Below are positions 49,390 to 60,716 of a DNA stretch of 64,000 nucleotides, in pieces. The stretch is taken from contig JAMKCF010000004.1 in assembly GCA_023634235.1 (NCBI GenBank), positions 4,629,202-4,693,201 of the forward strand. Reading direction: 5' to 3'. The DNA is from Pisaster brevispinus. Lineage: Eukaryota > Echinodermata > Asteroidea > Forcipulatida > Asteriidae. The notes beneath the pieces were generated by a model that saw nothing but the letters and a program-made list of their open reading frames with translations, searched no databases and was not told the DNA's origin. Position 1 is the first letter of the stretch. Each line of letters starts with the position of its first letter. The position numbers were made by a program, and so were the translations under genes.

Positions 49390-49972
49390 AAGACGAGAAG
49401 AAAACTCTTCACTTGAAGTCCTCCCCCGGCTAGGGCAGGATCAGATTGCTGCGTCCGCTCATCATTTGGAAGATACGCAGTATCCGTACAATCGGTCAAA
49501 CTTGTGAAGATGCAGCGATGATGCCTTTGGATGCAGATCTCATCTCGGCCGAACATCTTCACATACAGCCGAAGTGATAAAGAAGACGTTCCTAATCGAG
49601 TTGTATCCTAATTATAACTCTGCTGGGGAGATGATCAGATGATCGTGATGTGGCCTGTGGTTCGGGGACTTAGTGAAGTCACTTTTGCTCGTCGTCGATG
49701 TTCCACTGAGTCAACATCATAAGTTCCTTCTCGCACAGAGAGCAGAGTTCTTTTTGTCAGGAAGAGCAGATTCCTCTTCTCAGGGAGAGAGAGAGAGAGA
49801 GAGAGAGAGAGTAGGCTTCACATAATCGACAGTGACCAGTCTCCTCAAATCAAGCTGCTTTTTTTTTCTTCCTGGAAGTCTTTGCTCCATCTTTGAAAGA
49901 AACTGTTCCAATCAGTCAGGGAGGTACATGTTCTGTAGTTTGGTAATTGTCATACACTGATGAAGGGTTGTC
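49390..49972 (+). promoter_or_regulatory. Presumed promoter / 5' UTR region of exon F
   Basis: Non-repetitive, GC-richer stretch with a (GA)n tract at 49784-49811 and several short uORFs, directly before the ATG at 49973. Assigned as promoter or 5' UTR from position and composition only. Confidence 0.35.
49784..49811 (+). repeat. (GA)n microsatellite
   Basis: About fourteen GA units, 160 bp before exon F. Confidence 0.9.
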
Positions 49973-50140
49973 ATGGCAAAGTCCAAGCCTTTAGATAAGC
50001 CACCAGAATGGGCTGTGCCGGTCGCCCTCCACCTGGGATTATTTGGTGTTGGGATCAAGGGCACTGAGCCACCTCCTCCTGCGGTGACAGCGACCACCAA
50101 AGAAGCCTTTGTGGAAAGGGAGCAAGCTTCGCAATCGCAG
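49973..50140 (+). CDS. Candidate alternative first coding exon F, with hydrophobic segment
   Basis: ATG with G at -3 and +4, 56 open codons, then donor CAG|gtaacg in phase 0. The peptide begins MAKSKPLDKPPEW, continues with a mildly hydrophobic stretch AVPVALHLGLFGVGIKG (residues about 14-30), a Pro-run, and a charged end EAFVEREQASQSQ. The hydrophobic stretch could be a weak membrane anchor or targeting segment. No family recognised. The frame stays open only a few codons past the donor. Confidence 0.55.
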
Positions 50141-50379
50141 GTAACGTGTTCATTCTAACGCAGATCTTGTGCCCAATGTGTGTGGACATGGTGGAGCTGT
50201 AAATTAAGTTAAAAATTAATTAGAGTGCATAGTACATAAAGAGTAGAAGTGCACAGAATTGATATCCTTTTTTAGGGTGGTGGGATGGGCAGGGAACTGT
50301 GAGTATCAAAAGCTAATCCCGGTGCAGTCGTTAGTAAGCTTTAGTCGTTAGAATGAGTTAGTGTTACTGTACTTCATGT

Positions 50380-50740
50380 GGTTCGAGTCTTGATAATTGT
50401 GTCCTGAAGCAAGGCACTTGACCATTGTTGCTTTGTCCTTCGGTTGGGACGTAAAGCCGTAGGCCCCGTAAGTTGTGTAATGCATGTAAAAAGAACCCAG
50501 TCACCCTTATCGGTAAGCGAAGGGGTTTTGCAGTGGTGTTTGTGGCAGTTGCTGCTGAGTGCACCGCAGCACCTTGTACAGGTAAACCCTTACACATATA
50601 AGGTGCTATACATGGGTCTCATAATTCATAAATTTATGTCAAAATCTGTTGTAAAAGTGTTTCTCTTTGGTCGAGCGCCTTGAGCACTTTATTGGTTGAT
50701 TGGTGCACTACGTATGACTCCAATATTATTGTTATTTAAT
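50380..50740 (+). mobile_element. tRNA-derived SINE, near full length
   Basis: B box GTGGTTCGAGTC, then GACGTAAAGCCGTAGG, GCGAAGGGGTTTTGC, GCACCTTGTACAGGTAAACCC, and a GCGCCTTGAGCACTT tail with ATTATTGTTATT. The A-box part is decayed. Confidence 0.8.
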
Positions 50741-52299
50741 GTACATGGGGTACATTGTAGAGCACTTGTAAATGTAAATGTAGTGTCAGGGTATTGCTCT
50801 ATGGTATTATCAGCAGAGTGGGGACATCAGAACAAAGGAAGAGGAAGGGAACAATGCTGTCGTCACATTTGAATCCTTTGTGTTCTCCATTTTTTTCCTC
50901 CTGCTTAACCTTTGGGAGAGTGTTATAAATTAAAGGAACAAATGAAAGTCCTCACATTGATTGCAGTAAATTGATAATGCATACAGTACAGACTATCTTC
51001 TGATATTTACATTGTACATGTTCTTTTCCTATACTCACAAAATGTTGTTGAGAAGATGTTTACTGTCTACTACTAATGGCTGTTCTAAGCACGGCCTCAG
51101 GGCTGGTACATGTAAATTCACTTCAGGCACAGTTCACTGGAGTGCACCAGAAACTTTAAATGCACTTCATGTATCGTTGACCTTCCGGAAATGCTTATGG
51201 AAGTATAACATTTTGGCACTTTGCATGAGGTTGCTGCAAGTTTGTTTAATGCTCTGTGAAAATGATAAATAATATGCTGGGAGCTGATTTGCATGCTTTT
51301 AAGCACTGAGCATCCTCGAGCCAAAACATCTGTACACCCCAATAATCTATGCATGATGTACACCTTTGTTTGCGGGAAAATCGTGGAGTTCTCTTTATTT
51401 TCTTAATGTTTAGAGGACTTGTTGTACCCGTAGGTTTTGTGCGCAAAAATCGAATTGAGGATATCCTTGGATCTCTTTTGTTAAAGTCCTTGGTGTAAAT
51501 GAGTAGACACGGTCACTTGTCTTTGTCTGTGCACACAGGATGCTGCGTTCTTATTTACTCAATTTCCCATTGATAAAGAATTTCATAATGTACAGGTACT
51601 TGAACTGTGTTGTGAAACTGTATTGTGTGTATTATGGAAATGCAAATTTATGAAAGAAAGGGAAAATCTGTGCTCATAAACATTAATCCACAAGGTAATT
51701 GTTTTAACTTATTACATACATGTTCCTTCAGTACTTCTCAGTCTGAGATAAAGCCCTGGATTTGTCTGCAGTTTTAATATCTTAAGAGGATTAGCTGGTG
51801 GATATTTCTCCCTCTACTCCCCGTTGACATTAGACCTGACTAAACAGAGCATGCGACCCGAGAGGAGTAGCTTGATATGTGGATGTTTGTTTTCAGAAGC
51901 TTCTGTCTGTGTGTCCACAAACTGGGATGGTATTAAGATGTGTACGTTTGGCATTCCGAGATGCTGCCTGGAAGTCTTTAAATCAACGAAGTATGATCGA
52001 TATGGCCATCAATCTGAACCTCCTTATCATTGATCGGAGGATAGTTTAACTTAAGTCAGAAGCAGTGAGGCTCCAGTGGTAAAATAGGCTCGGTTTTGCC
52101 AAAGGAACTTTAAAGAAACTGGCAAAGTAAATGTTGTGACGCATGATGTAGTACATTATATAGGGAGCAAGAAGATGGAAGTTGTTATAAATTTGCTTGA
52201 AAGTTTTCTGCCAGAATTTGTCTCCAAAACTCTTAATTTTTGCTTTGGAATAGTCTGTTCAGCTGGTTATAAATGTTCTTTTCAGGGGGGGAGGGGATC

Positions 52300-52384
52300 G
52301 TGGGTGGCAGGGGGGCGTGGGTGGCAGGGGGACGTGGGTGGCAGGGGGACGTGGGTGGCAGGGGGCGTGGGTGGCAGGGGGGCG
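52300..52384 (+). repeat. G-rich 17-bp minisatellite, 5 copies
   Basis: GTGGGTGGCAGGGGGAC-type units, each with several G runs on the plus strand. Confidence 0.92.
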
Positions 52385-54291
52385 TGCGGTCATACTCATT
52401 TAGACTGCTTATGTATGGCTGGGCAGTTCTAAGTTCTATGGGCAGTGTGTATTTTGAAATCCTTGCCATGAAGGTGGTACCTCTGTGTTTGAGCATGGAG
52501 AAGATACTCTGTTTGCCTATAAGTAAAATAGGTGTAAAATGTACCCGCGAGGGTAGACCGACTGACTGGGCGTAAATGTAATTGCTGATGACTAGAAATA
52601 ACAGTTGCATGTGACTAACACGTGTGGAGCAGCAGTTTTGTATGACATCATTTGGCCTGGAATTTCAGCTTTCTGCAATCTACCATGTTTCCTTTTTTCA
52701 TTTGCGAAGCGCTTGATTTGCAAAATCTCCCAAACTTTCAGACAAAATTAGTGTGTTAACATTTTGAAAGGGGGGCCCCCAAGACCAAATTTGTGTCATC
52801 TTTACATTCCTGCCTCGGCCTCAGCGCCACCGAGGCCACCTGCAAAAAATCCAGGCCTAATTCAGGAACAGACACCTGCAACCGTAAACAGAAAATGCAC
52901 ACACTTTAGTATGCGTAATTTGTCCTGGTCTGCACAATTTATTCATGAAACAAATACATTGTAAAGTGCATAATGCATGAGCCGGTGAAAGACATAACGA
53001 TAGAACGGCGGTCTCTGCATGATGCATCCACTCCTCCGAAGGATGTTTCTTAAAAGGATTTTAAGGCTCTTCATTCAAAGACGCTCCATCAGTAGCTGGG
53101 AAAATTGCATCATGTTGCAATGTCAACATACACGGACATCCATCATGGGGGTATTGATTTTTAGCTCGCTGTAGTGTAGAATTGACCCGTAACAATGGCA
53201 ACTTATCTTTGCTGCCCTATTAACTGGACCCAAATTCAATCTGTGAAATCCACTTATTATTTGTACCATTTACACACACGTACGCACGTTGTTGGTACAT
53301 AAAAACTTCCCATAGGCGTCGTTTCTCAACAAATGAGACATCTGTTTACAATAAGGGCTTTCTCGTGTACTTGTTTTTGTGTTTTCTCGTTTATCTTGTA
53401 AACAAATGCAAATTGCTTTAGATAACACTCTACAATATTAGTTTCACTTTGTGTAACGTACTTATTTGCATTTGTGTAACCAGGCAGTTTTATAATTGGT
53501 CATTAAAAAATGAAGGTCTGCATAACATACGCTTTGTGTGCGGTGGAGTGCATGTCCTTGTTGATACATGTACCTACGTGCTTGTATATTTTTGTCACTG
53601 TGTCCTTGCCAAGCAAAAAGTGCAAAATGATTTTGTTCACGGGACAAAATATTCAGTTGTAACAAAATAATTGGCTGCCCACGTGGGAGTCAAGATAAAG
53701 CCCAGGGAGATGTATTGTGCTTGGTAGACTTTACATACCCACAACATTTTGGTACATGTACATGTATGTAGGCCTACATACTGTATTGTGCAAGACTTCA
53801 TGCACAATCAGCTGAAACATTCTTACATTGCTATCTATGTACATGTAAGGACTTTCCTTTATACATTTGTAGACATGAAAAAATGTGAGGACACAAAAAT
53901 ACAAAGGATTCCAATGTGAGGACAGCATTGTCCCTTTTGTATTCCTTTGTTCTACTGTCCCCACTCTTCTGGGAATACCGTGTCATGAATAGCTACATTG
54001 TACATTGCCTATTTTTTTTAAATTTAACAAGATTTGTCTTGGTGATTGATTGAGAAGGTATTGTAACTTGATGGTCTTGCGTATCAAGCTCATCCCACTG
54101 TGGCAAGTGTCCATGATGCGGAACGAGACTTCTGGAGAACAATCAATACACATAATTAAAATTCACTGGATAATTTTCAGTAATGAACCTGTACATGTCT
54201 TCTTGTATTTTCTACATAGTGTGCACCCTGACTGCAATTCATTTTGTTAGGCTGCAATGTATGTTTTAATTAATAAACCAGTAATAATACA

Positions 54292-54470
54292 GGCATTAAA
54301 CTTCCCTCTTGAAGGGGCATGGCAATTTTCTCCTGGTAAGGGGCACTTCTACATGTGTATGACGAGGAAAATGTAATGTATTGTAACTTTCCAAAGGGCA
54401 CCTCCTCGGGAAAAGCACTGGGCACCATGGCAATTGCTGTGGGTGTCTTGGGTTTATAAGCCATTTGCGA
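54292..54470 (+). repeat. R4 repeat copy
   Basis: CTTGAAGGGGCATGGCAATTTTC, AGGGGCACTTCTA and GCACCATGGCAATTGCTGTGG blocks. Confidence 0.7.
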
Positions 54471-54667
54471 GTTTGATTTGAACAACGTCTGGTACAGTGA
54501 CTTGCTTTAGTCAGAAGGTACTGCTGAAATTTGAATTCTTTAGACTACAGAGACAGTCAAATGTTTCTGGGCAAGCTTTTGTATAGCAACCTCCAGAAAA
54601 TCCTGGTACATAGTTATTCATTCAAAACTGTGTATCATGGGTGTTTGTTGTGTGTTACGTACTTTGC

Positions 54668-54805
54668 AAAGGCTTGACCCCAAACCACATGACATACATT
54701 TAGCAACTGTCTCATTGGTCTGAGGAATTCAAATTTAAGCGGTAACTTGTGACTAAGCAAGTCATTGTACCAGACAGTATTAAAATTTACTTAGTAAATG
54801 GCTGA
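54668..54805 (+). repeat. Dispersed repeat R6, second copy
   Basis: Aligns to 12770-12905. Confidence 0.75.
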
Positions 54806-55117
54806 TTCGATGACAACTAATTTGATACTGTAATAACTAATTTGATAAACAGTTATTGCAAAGTAAGGTGTCGGCAGCAGTGGAAAATTTGCGTCTGATA
54901 TTTCTATTCCATACATGTACTCTTTGGAGACGATGGTCTCGTACGGCTCATGATATGGAGTTCATGACCTGTGTTTCAGTTGACCCACTGCCATAAAGAA
55001 TTTGATCTTTATCTTCATTTCATATTATTAATCCCGCAATAGGATTAAGACCAATCCTAATCCTATCATATGCAAGGCCTCTCATATATTAGCAGGGATT
55101 TACATAAACCATGATGG

Positions 55118-55275
55118 GTTCAATTTCACAGAGATGCTAAGCAAAACTTATAAACTGCTTGAAACATAGCTAAGCATAAGTTTGCAGGATACCAATCACA
55201 GGATGGCATGAGTCATCACATGCACTGGCACAAAGGTCACCAGTTTCAGCTAAGCAAAATTGGTTATGTCTTCAA
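55118..55275. mobile_element. GGGCCCAATTTCAT-type foldback, degraded
   Basis: GGGTTCAATTTCACAGAGATGCTAAGC at the left, GCTAAGCA motifs inside; right end lost. Confidence 0.55.
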
Positions 55276-55422
55276 GAAACTTTAACCCTGTTGCTACTGA
55301 ATTTTTTGACATTAATAAGCAATCGCTGGTGACCAAATTATTTGACCACTACTGAAGCACGAAGCACATTTTCTTACAAAACATCACTCTTATGTTCTGA
55401 GGCAACTTTTATGCGCTCTCCA

Positions 55423-55592
55423 GGCCTGAGGCTTTGGAAGGGCAAGGGCAAGGGCACCAGGGCATTCTTATCCTTTTTAGGGAACATCTATGAGGAAATT
55501 GTAAATTTCTATTGGAACATTTCAAAAGGGCAGTCAAGGCAACGACCAGGGGCACGGAGGCGCCTCTGTTGCCTCCATGAAACATCGGACCT
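55423..55592 (+). repeat. R4 repeat copy
   Basis: CAGGCCTGAGGC left; AGGAAATTGTAAATTTCTATTGG and GTTGCCTCCATGAAACATC right. Confidence 0.7.
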
Positions 55593-56619
55593 ACTACGCT
55601 GAAGATTTCGATTCAGAGCTAATAATATAAGTAATGGACATTTTTTTGTATTGTAAAGTTCTCTTTCACATATTTTTGTTAAGTACATGAAGTAGAAAAA
55701 CCAAAAAGATTGGTTAATAAACAGCCAGGATTGCATAATATTAACAACCTTATTTTATTTTACCACCATTGGGAAGATCCCATCTTTCTTTCCACCCACA
55801 GCTCGGCTATGTAGGGTGAACTATGTAGCTTTATTTTTTTTTTAAAGGGAGGGCTTTGTTTTCAGGCTCGAGTGCTTTGTGTGTGAAATCTTGGTCAACT
55901 GAAGTTGTCTGTGGTAAGGAAGAGGGGATATGAGTACAGTAACGTCGCCCCTGATAAGTGTTAAGTGCGTTATACAGAGCTGTATGAATGATAGAAGTAG
56001 CCAGGTACAAATCATCAATAAATATTTTTTTCCAGGCTCAATTGTCCTGGGATTTGGGGTATTTTTTTTTGTAGGGTAACGTTGTTCCTTGATACAGTGC
56101 TACAGTGTTGACAACAAGTAGAAAGCTTAATTCATATTACAGAGTATACTTGATTTAATCATGGAAGTAGTGCATGAGAGATTATCAAGCGCAAATATTT
56201 ATACGTTACTTTCATCAACCACTTCACATCCGATGACGTCATGTATATCCGCCCAAATTTTTCTGGACTTGCCGTTGGTAGACGGTTTATTAGGACAGGA
56301 AACAACTTCGTGGCATTTTCAATTTATTGCTGGCCCCGACTGACCCTAATTTCACGACGGGACCCTCAACTTTGTATCCGGCTTAAAAGAGAAAGTGTGA
56401 GTTTAAGGTATGTTATAGAGGTCTTTGACGGATATTGGAGCAGTTTTTTTGGTCACTCGCTGTTGCATCGGTTGAATTGAATCACGTATTATTTATTGTA
56501 CACTCGTCAAACTATTCAGAATAAGAAATAAAATAAAAATTATATCCTGACCTACCCACTCTGTTTTAAAACAGCATGTAATGGGGAACAAAGCACTTTT
56601 TTTTTATTTATTTTTTTAT

Positions 56620-56724
56620 ATTCATTTATTTATTTATTTATTTATTTATTTATGTATAAAAACAAATTTTTGGGGAGGGTTACAACTTTTCATAAAACTG
56701 AAAAAAAAAAAAAAAAAAAAAAAA
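56620..56724 (+). repeat. (TTTA)n and poly(A) tracts
   Basis: TTTA repeats to about 56655 and a 24-base A run at 56701-56724. Confidence 0.9.
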
Positions 56725-57067
56725 TTGATATTAAACCCCTCCCTACGAGCCTACGGATTGTTTGCTTATCATAGAAACGTCAAACCAATTAACTCTTTGG
56801 ACCGCTGCGCCTGCAGCCACTTGCAGATGACCTCAACTAAATATTTACCGACATTGTTGAAATTATATCAATTTGCTAATACAACAATCAAGCAACACAC
56901 ACACAGTTAATACACACACAGAGGTGTACTTAAATTATTGACTTACTGATAAATGCAAGAAGCCTGGACTTTGTGGGGCAGAGGTACATGTACAAACATA
57001 CCAGGTGAAGCTAAGTTCACTGGGTGTCGTTGGTTCAGGGGAAGGGCAATATCCAGGGTTTTGATCC

Positions 57068-57263
57068 GGGCCCAATTTCAAAGAGCTGCTTAAGCAGAAA
57101 ATATGGCTTAACAATTGTCTACTAAGCAGAAGTTAGCTTGATGCCAGTCACAAATTATACATGTGACATGGTAGTTTGGGCTGGTAACCTTATTCTTGTA
57201 AGCCTAATTTTGTTGTGCTTAGCTACTTTTTGTGTGCTTAGGCAGCTCTATGAAATTGGGCCC
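57068..57263. mobile_element. GGGCCCAATTTCAT foldback, copy with intact ends
   Basis: GGGCCCAATTTCAAAGAGC left, GCTCTATGAAATTGGGCCC right; GCTTAAGC and GTGCTTAGC inner blocks match 22361-22554. Confidence 0.88.
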
Positions 57264-58039
57264 TGGTGTTGTGCAGTACGTGTAAATGATTTCCTTTTTT
57301 TGTGACCTCAATTTGGCTGTTCTATTCATCGGCTCAGTGCTGTGAGGTCGTTAATTGCAATTTGATATCGGTAATGATCAAAGGGCCGTTAAATGAAAAA
57401 TGCGTATAAATTTGAAACAACAAATCGAAACCCACAAATTGCATAGAACATGAATGTTTCTTTTAGAAAGAAAACAAAACTAATTATTTTGGAGACCACT
57501 TTGTAGAAAATTTGTAAGCAACATTTTCTGCTTACCCCTTAAGCATCCATATGAAATCGGGCCCAGGTCTGACCATGGTCTGACTTCGCAAAAGCCTCGT
57601 GTGTAGATTTCACAGGTATCGTAGTACACAAATTAAAATCTAGGCGGCCGTTAAGTTGTATGCAACCCAAGATGAACTTTCACTTGAGTAATTACTCCGT
57701 TGTAGCTTCTTGGCCACAGGCAGTTAAGACACCAGCTTCTCCCCGGGTCTGACTATCTGTAGCACTCTGCACTCCATACGCGTCGGTCTCGACAACACGA
57801 GATTGAATCCCCAGTCAGCTGGGATTCGGCTAGATTTTTAGCTATCTTGAAAATCGGACTGGACTCGTAGGTACTCAGAGTGGCTTGTTGCCTGACAGCG
57901 ATGAGTCCCTAATGAACGTCGATGCTCTCTTGTTAAGTGAATTGACTCCCGGCAAGTGGCAGTGAAAACAGCAAAATAACATATTTTTCGCTTTTACTTA
58001 TTTCATTATTTGTTGAGCAATTTCAGAGGATGAGTTCAG

Positions 58040-58690
58040 AGTTTCTATGGATCCTTAAAAATATGGAACTTAAAAAACATTGAACTATCAAAGTTTAAGG
58101 CCTTAAAAAGCATTAAGAAGTATTACATTCAGTTAATTGAGCTCTTTAAAAAAATATATGACGTCTGTAATGAATTTTCCTATCGGCTGGTGAAGAAGAG
58201 AATTGCACTGCGTACAAAAAAACCCATAAAGTGTGAGAGGGTATGGCTGCTTTCCCTGCTTTATTCACAAACATGCGGTCTTGTTAAGGCAGGGCTCGAA
58301 TTTGGGGGAAAAATCCACAAGACTGCAGGGCTTGTAGCTCAAAACTTTTACTGGACCAGAAAATTTGTTACAAGACCGGAATCAAAATGAGAAGAACACT
58401 CTACACAGTTTCACACTTGAGCTGTTTTTGTACCAAGCACTAGAGAAGATTTATCAAGTTTTTCTTGTGGGTAATACTTCAATACTCAATTGATCAGTTT
58501 AATTAAAAAATATGATGACGTGTTATTATTCAAAAACACAAGACCGCCGGACTTGTACGGTCATAAGTTTACTGGCCCGACACTAAAATCACTGGCCTCG
58601 GGCCTGCGGTCCAGTGTCAAATTCGAGCCCTGTAAGGGTAGCATTAAAAGGGTCTTAAAAAGTCTTAAGTTTGAGACTTTTTATAGTGTG
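58040..58690 (+). repeat. Dispersed repeat R5, interrupted by a MITE
   Basis: Same blocks as 5890-6220, split at 58290-58632 by the CAGGG-MITE. Confidence 0.75.
58290..58632 (+). mobile_element. CAGGG-MITE copy 4, nested in R5 (TSD TAAGG)
   Basis: CAGGGCTCGAATTTG left end, AAATTCGAGCCCTG right end, flanked by TAAGG at 58285-58289 and 58633-58637. 343 bp. Confidence 0.92.
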
Positions 58691-60010
58691 CAGATACCCT
58701 GGAGTTAGAGTATTGGCAAGGTTGGGCAATGGAGGAAGGAAATAGAAATCGGGCTATTTGTGTGTAACTTCTGAATTTCAAACCCTTAGCAGTTCAATGC
58801 ATGCATTGTACACAAACCCTTGGGTTCAGCATGTCCAATAGAGCAGGGCTCAATAGAGCTGCTTTAAAAAGCACACAAAGAAGCTAATCACAAACAAATT
58901 TGCTTACCCACTATAAAAAGGTTACCAGTAAAAAACACTACATTAGGCCTATACCTACATGTACCATTTGTGACTGGTTTCCTGGTAATTTGTGCTAACA
59001 CACTGTATAGCTGGAACAATAATGTACTTAGTTGTTGATTGTGGAACAAACGATAAAATGTAATTGACAAGTTTGCAAGTATTATTTATTCCAATGGAGA
59101 GAGTGTGAAATCTTGCTGCAAATTTTTTGACAGAACTTTGAAAGTCTGCCTGTATGAAAATGCTGGTTTGCAAAAATGTTTAAACAATTCCCCAAACTGT
59201 TTTTGCACTTTTCTATATTTTTTTAAAACTATTAAAAAAATATATTTAAAAAATGTTGAAAAACAGGTTCCAAACCTCATTATTCTTTAACATGGGAGTT
59301 GAGGCATTTTTGTCTTGATTATTTTTATATTTGATAAACATGACTAATTAAGCATACTTAAAAGTCGGTGATCGTTTGATCTGCTAATTGCTTGCATACA
59401 TGTGTCAGCCCATCCATGATCGTTCGTTCTGCTTATTGCATACACGTCAGCCCATCCATTTGCTGAGATTCCAATTATTCCACCCCTCAATATCGTCATT
59501 GTCTTCTAAGGTTTTTTTTTTATACAACAAATATCAATCAAGCTCTGCCCCATTAACACAGGCTGATCACGCAGGAAGGCTTTCTTCCACCGTGGATGCC
59601 CTTCCCTCCTCCGCAGTCTAATGTTGTTGCGTTACATTGCCTCGAACAAATGTTAACTGGAATTATCCCATTGCTTGCGTTGTAAAGCCATTATGCAAGC
59701 AATAAACAAGACGGTCTCCCCGCATGCTGTGCACACGGAGACCGAAGGGAAAAACATACAGGGTAGGAGAGCTAAGTGTTCTTGTACTGCATTATCAATC
59801 CGTCCATTCCAATATTTCTGTCAATGTGGGATTGCTACTCAAGGGTGTCGGGCACGGACAGGGTAGGAGTGTGTGAGAGAGAGAGAGAGAGGCGCTAGTG
59901 CTGCGTGGGCAGTGCGCATACATGATGTAAATTGCTGGCATGTGGCTTGGTAACGTTTACACGAAGCTCTGTGAGTTCGCGGCCATTGGTCAGCCGTGTT
60001 TGCGTGTGCG

Positions 60011-60037
60011 ATGAGTTATTCCTCGAGTTATCAGCAG
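60011..60037 (+). CDS. Candidate alternative first coding exon G (MSYSSSYQQ)
   Basis: Nine codons from ATG (G at -3) to CAG, then donor gtacgt, phase 0. Upstream is a CpG-containing, non-repetitive block with an inverted CCAAT (ATTGG near 59984) and a (GA)n tract at about 59877-59892, consistent with a promoter. The Ser/Tyr-rich start resembles many cytoskeletal N-termini but is too short to identify. Confidence 0.45.
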
Positions 60038-60562
60038 GTACGTACGAGATGTTTTTTCCCATGTTTCAGTTTTCACTGATGGATTCTGACAGTCATGTTG
60101 CTTGTTTTGACGTTGTCGGTCACGAATAATTTAGTTTACTTCAAACTTTGTTTGTGCGATCACGTTGAAATACTTCAGAAGTAGTTTCAAGATGTGCAAA
60201 GAACAATTGATGGTATCCGAAATGATGGCTAACGTTGTGGCTAGCTGGCTGTGGCAAGATGTTCTTTCTTTCCTGCCCAGATTAGTTGGACTCTAGCATT
60301 GCAGTTCAAGCCAGCAGCCATAGCCGTTATCTGATATTGCCCAATTTCAGTGATAAAGAGAACAATTGAATTGATTGAGTTCCATCAGGGAAGTTGTGTA
60401 AATATTTGAATGACAATGGGTGACTGGTGGCTTTAGTTGATGTGTATTTACTGTCTCTGGATTTGGCTGGTGTCTTGTCTAATTTCATTGTTGACAATTA
60501 CTTTGTGTGAGGATGATTATTAAAAAGCATCCTACAATGTACCTGTCCATCCATTCAGTATC

Positions 60563-60716
60563 AGGCCGGCAATTTCATCTTTGACAGGGCAAGCCCATTT
60601 TCATTTTATGAAGGGGCACTTCCATTGAAAAATCTTATGTCGATGGGAAAGTTTTGAAGGGGCACCAAGGCCAAGACCAGGGCAACAGAGGTCGTGGCCT
60701 CTGTGTAATTCCAGGC
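60563..60716 (+). repeat. R4 repeat copy (subfamily B, inverted ends)
   Basis: CAGGCCGGCAATTTCATC left and GTAATTCCAGGCCTG right form imperfect inverted ends. Confidence 0.75.

Larger units (their letters stand above)
50141..60010. other. Intron-like region between exons F and G
   Basis: SINE 50380, G-rich minisatellite 52300, R6 54668, R4 54292 and 55423, foldbacks 55118, 57068, 57505 and 58853, R5 with nested MITE 58040-58690. A possible 57-bp exon is at 51540-51596. No gene otherwise. Confidence 0.4.

Noticed and set aside
52136..52610. Overlapping Gly/Trp-rich and Pro-rich frames
   Set aside because: Produced by the 17-bp minisatellite, which lacks stops in most frames.
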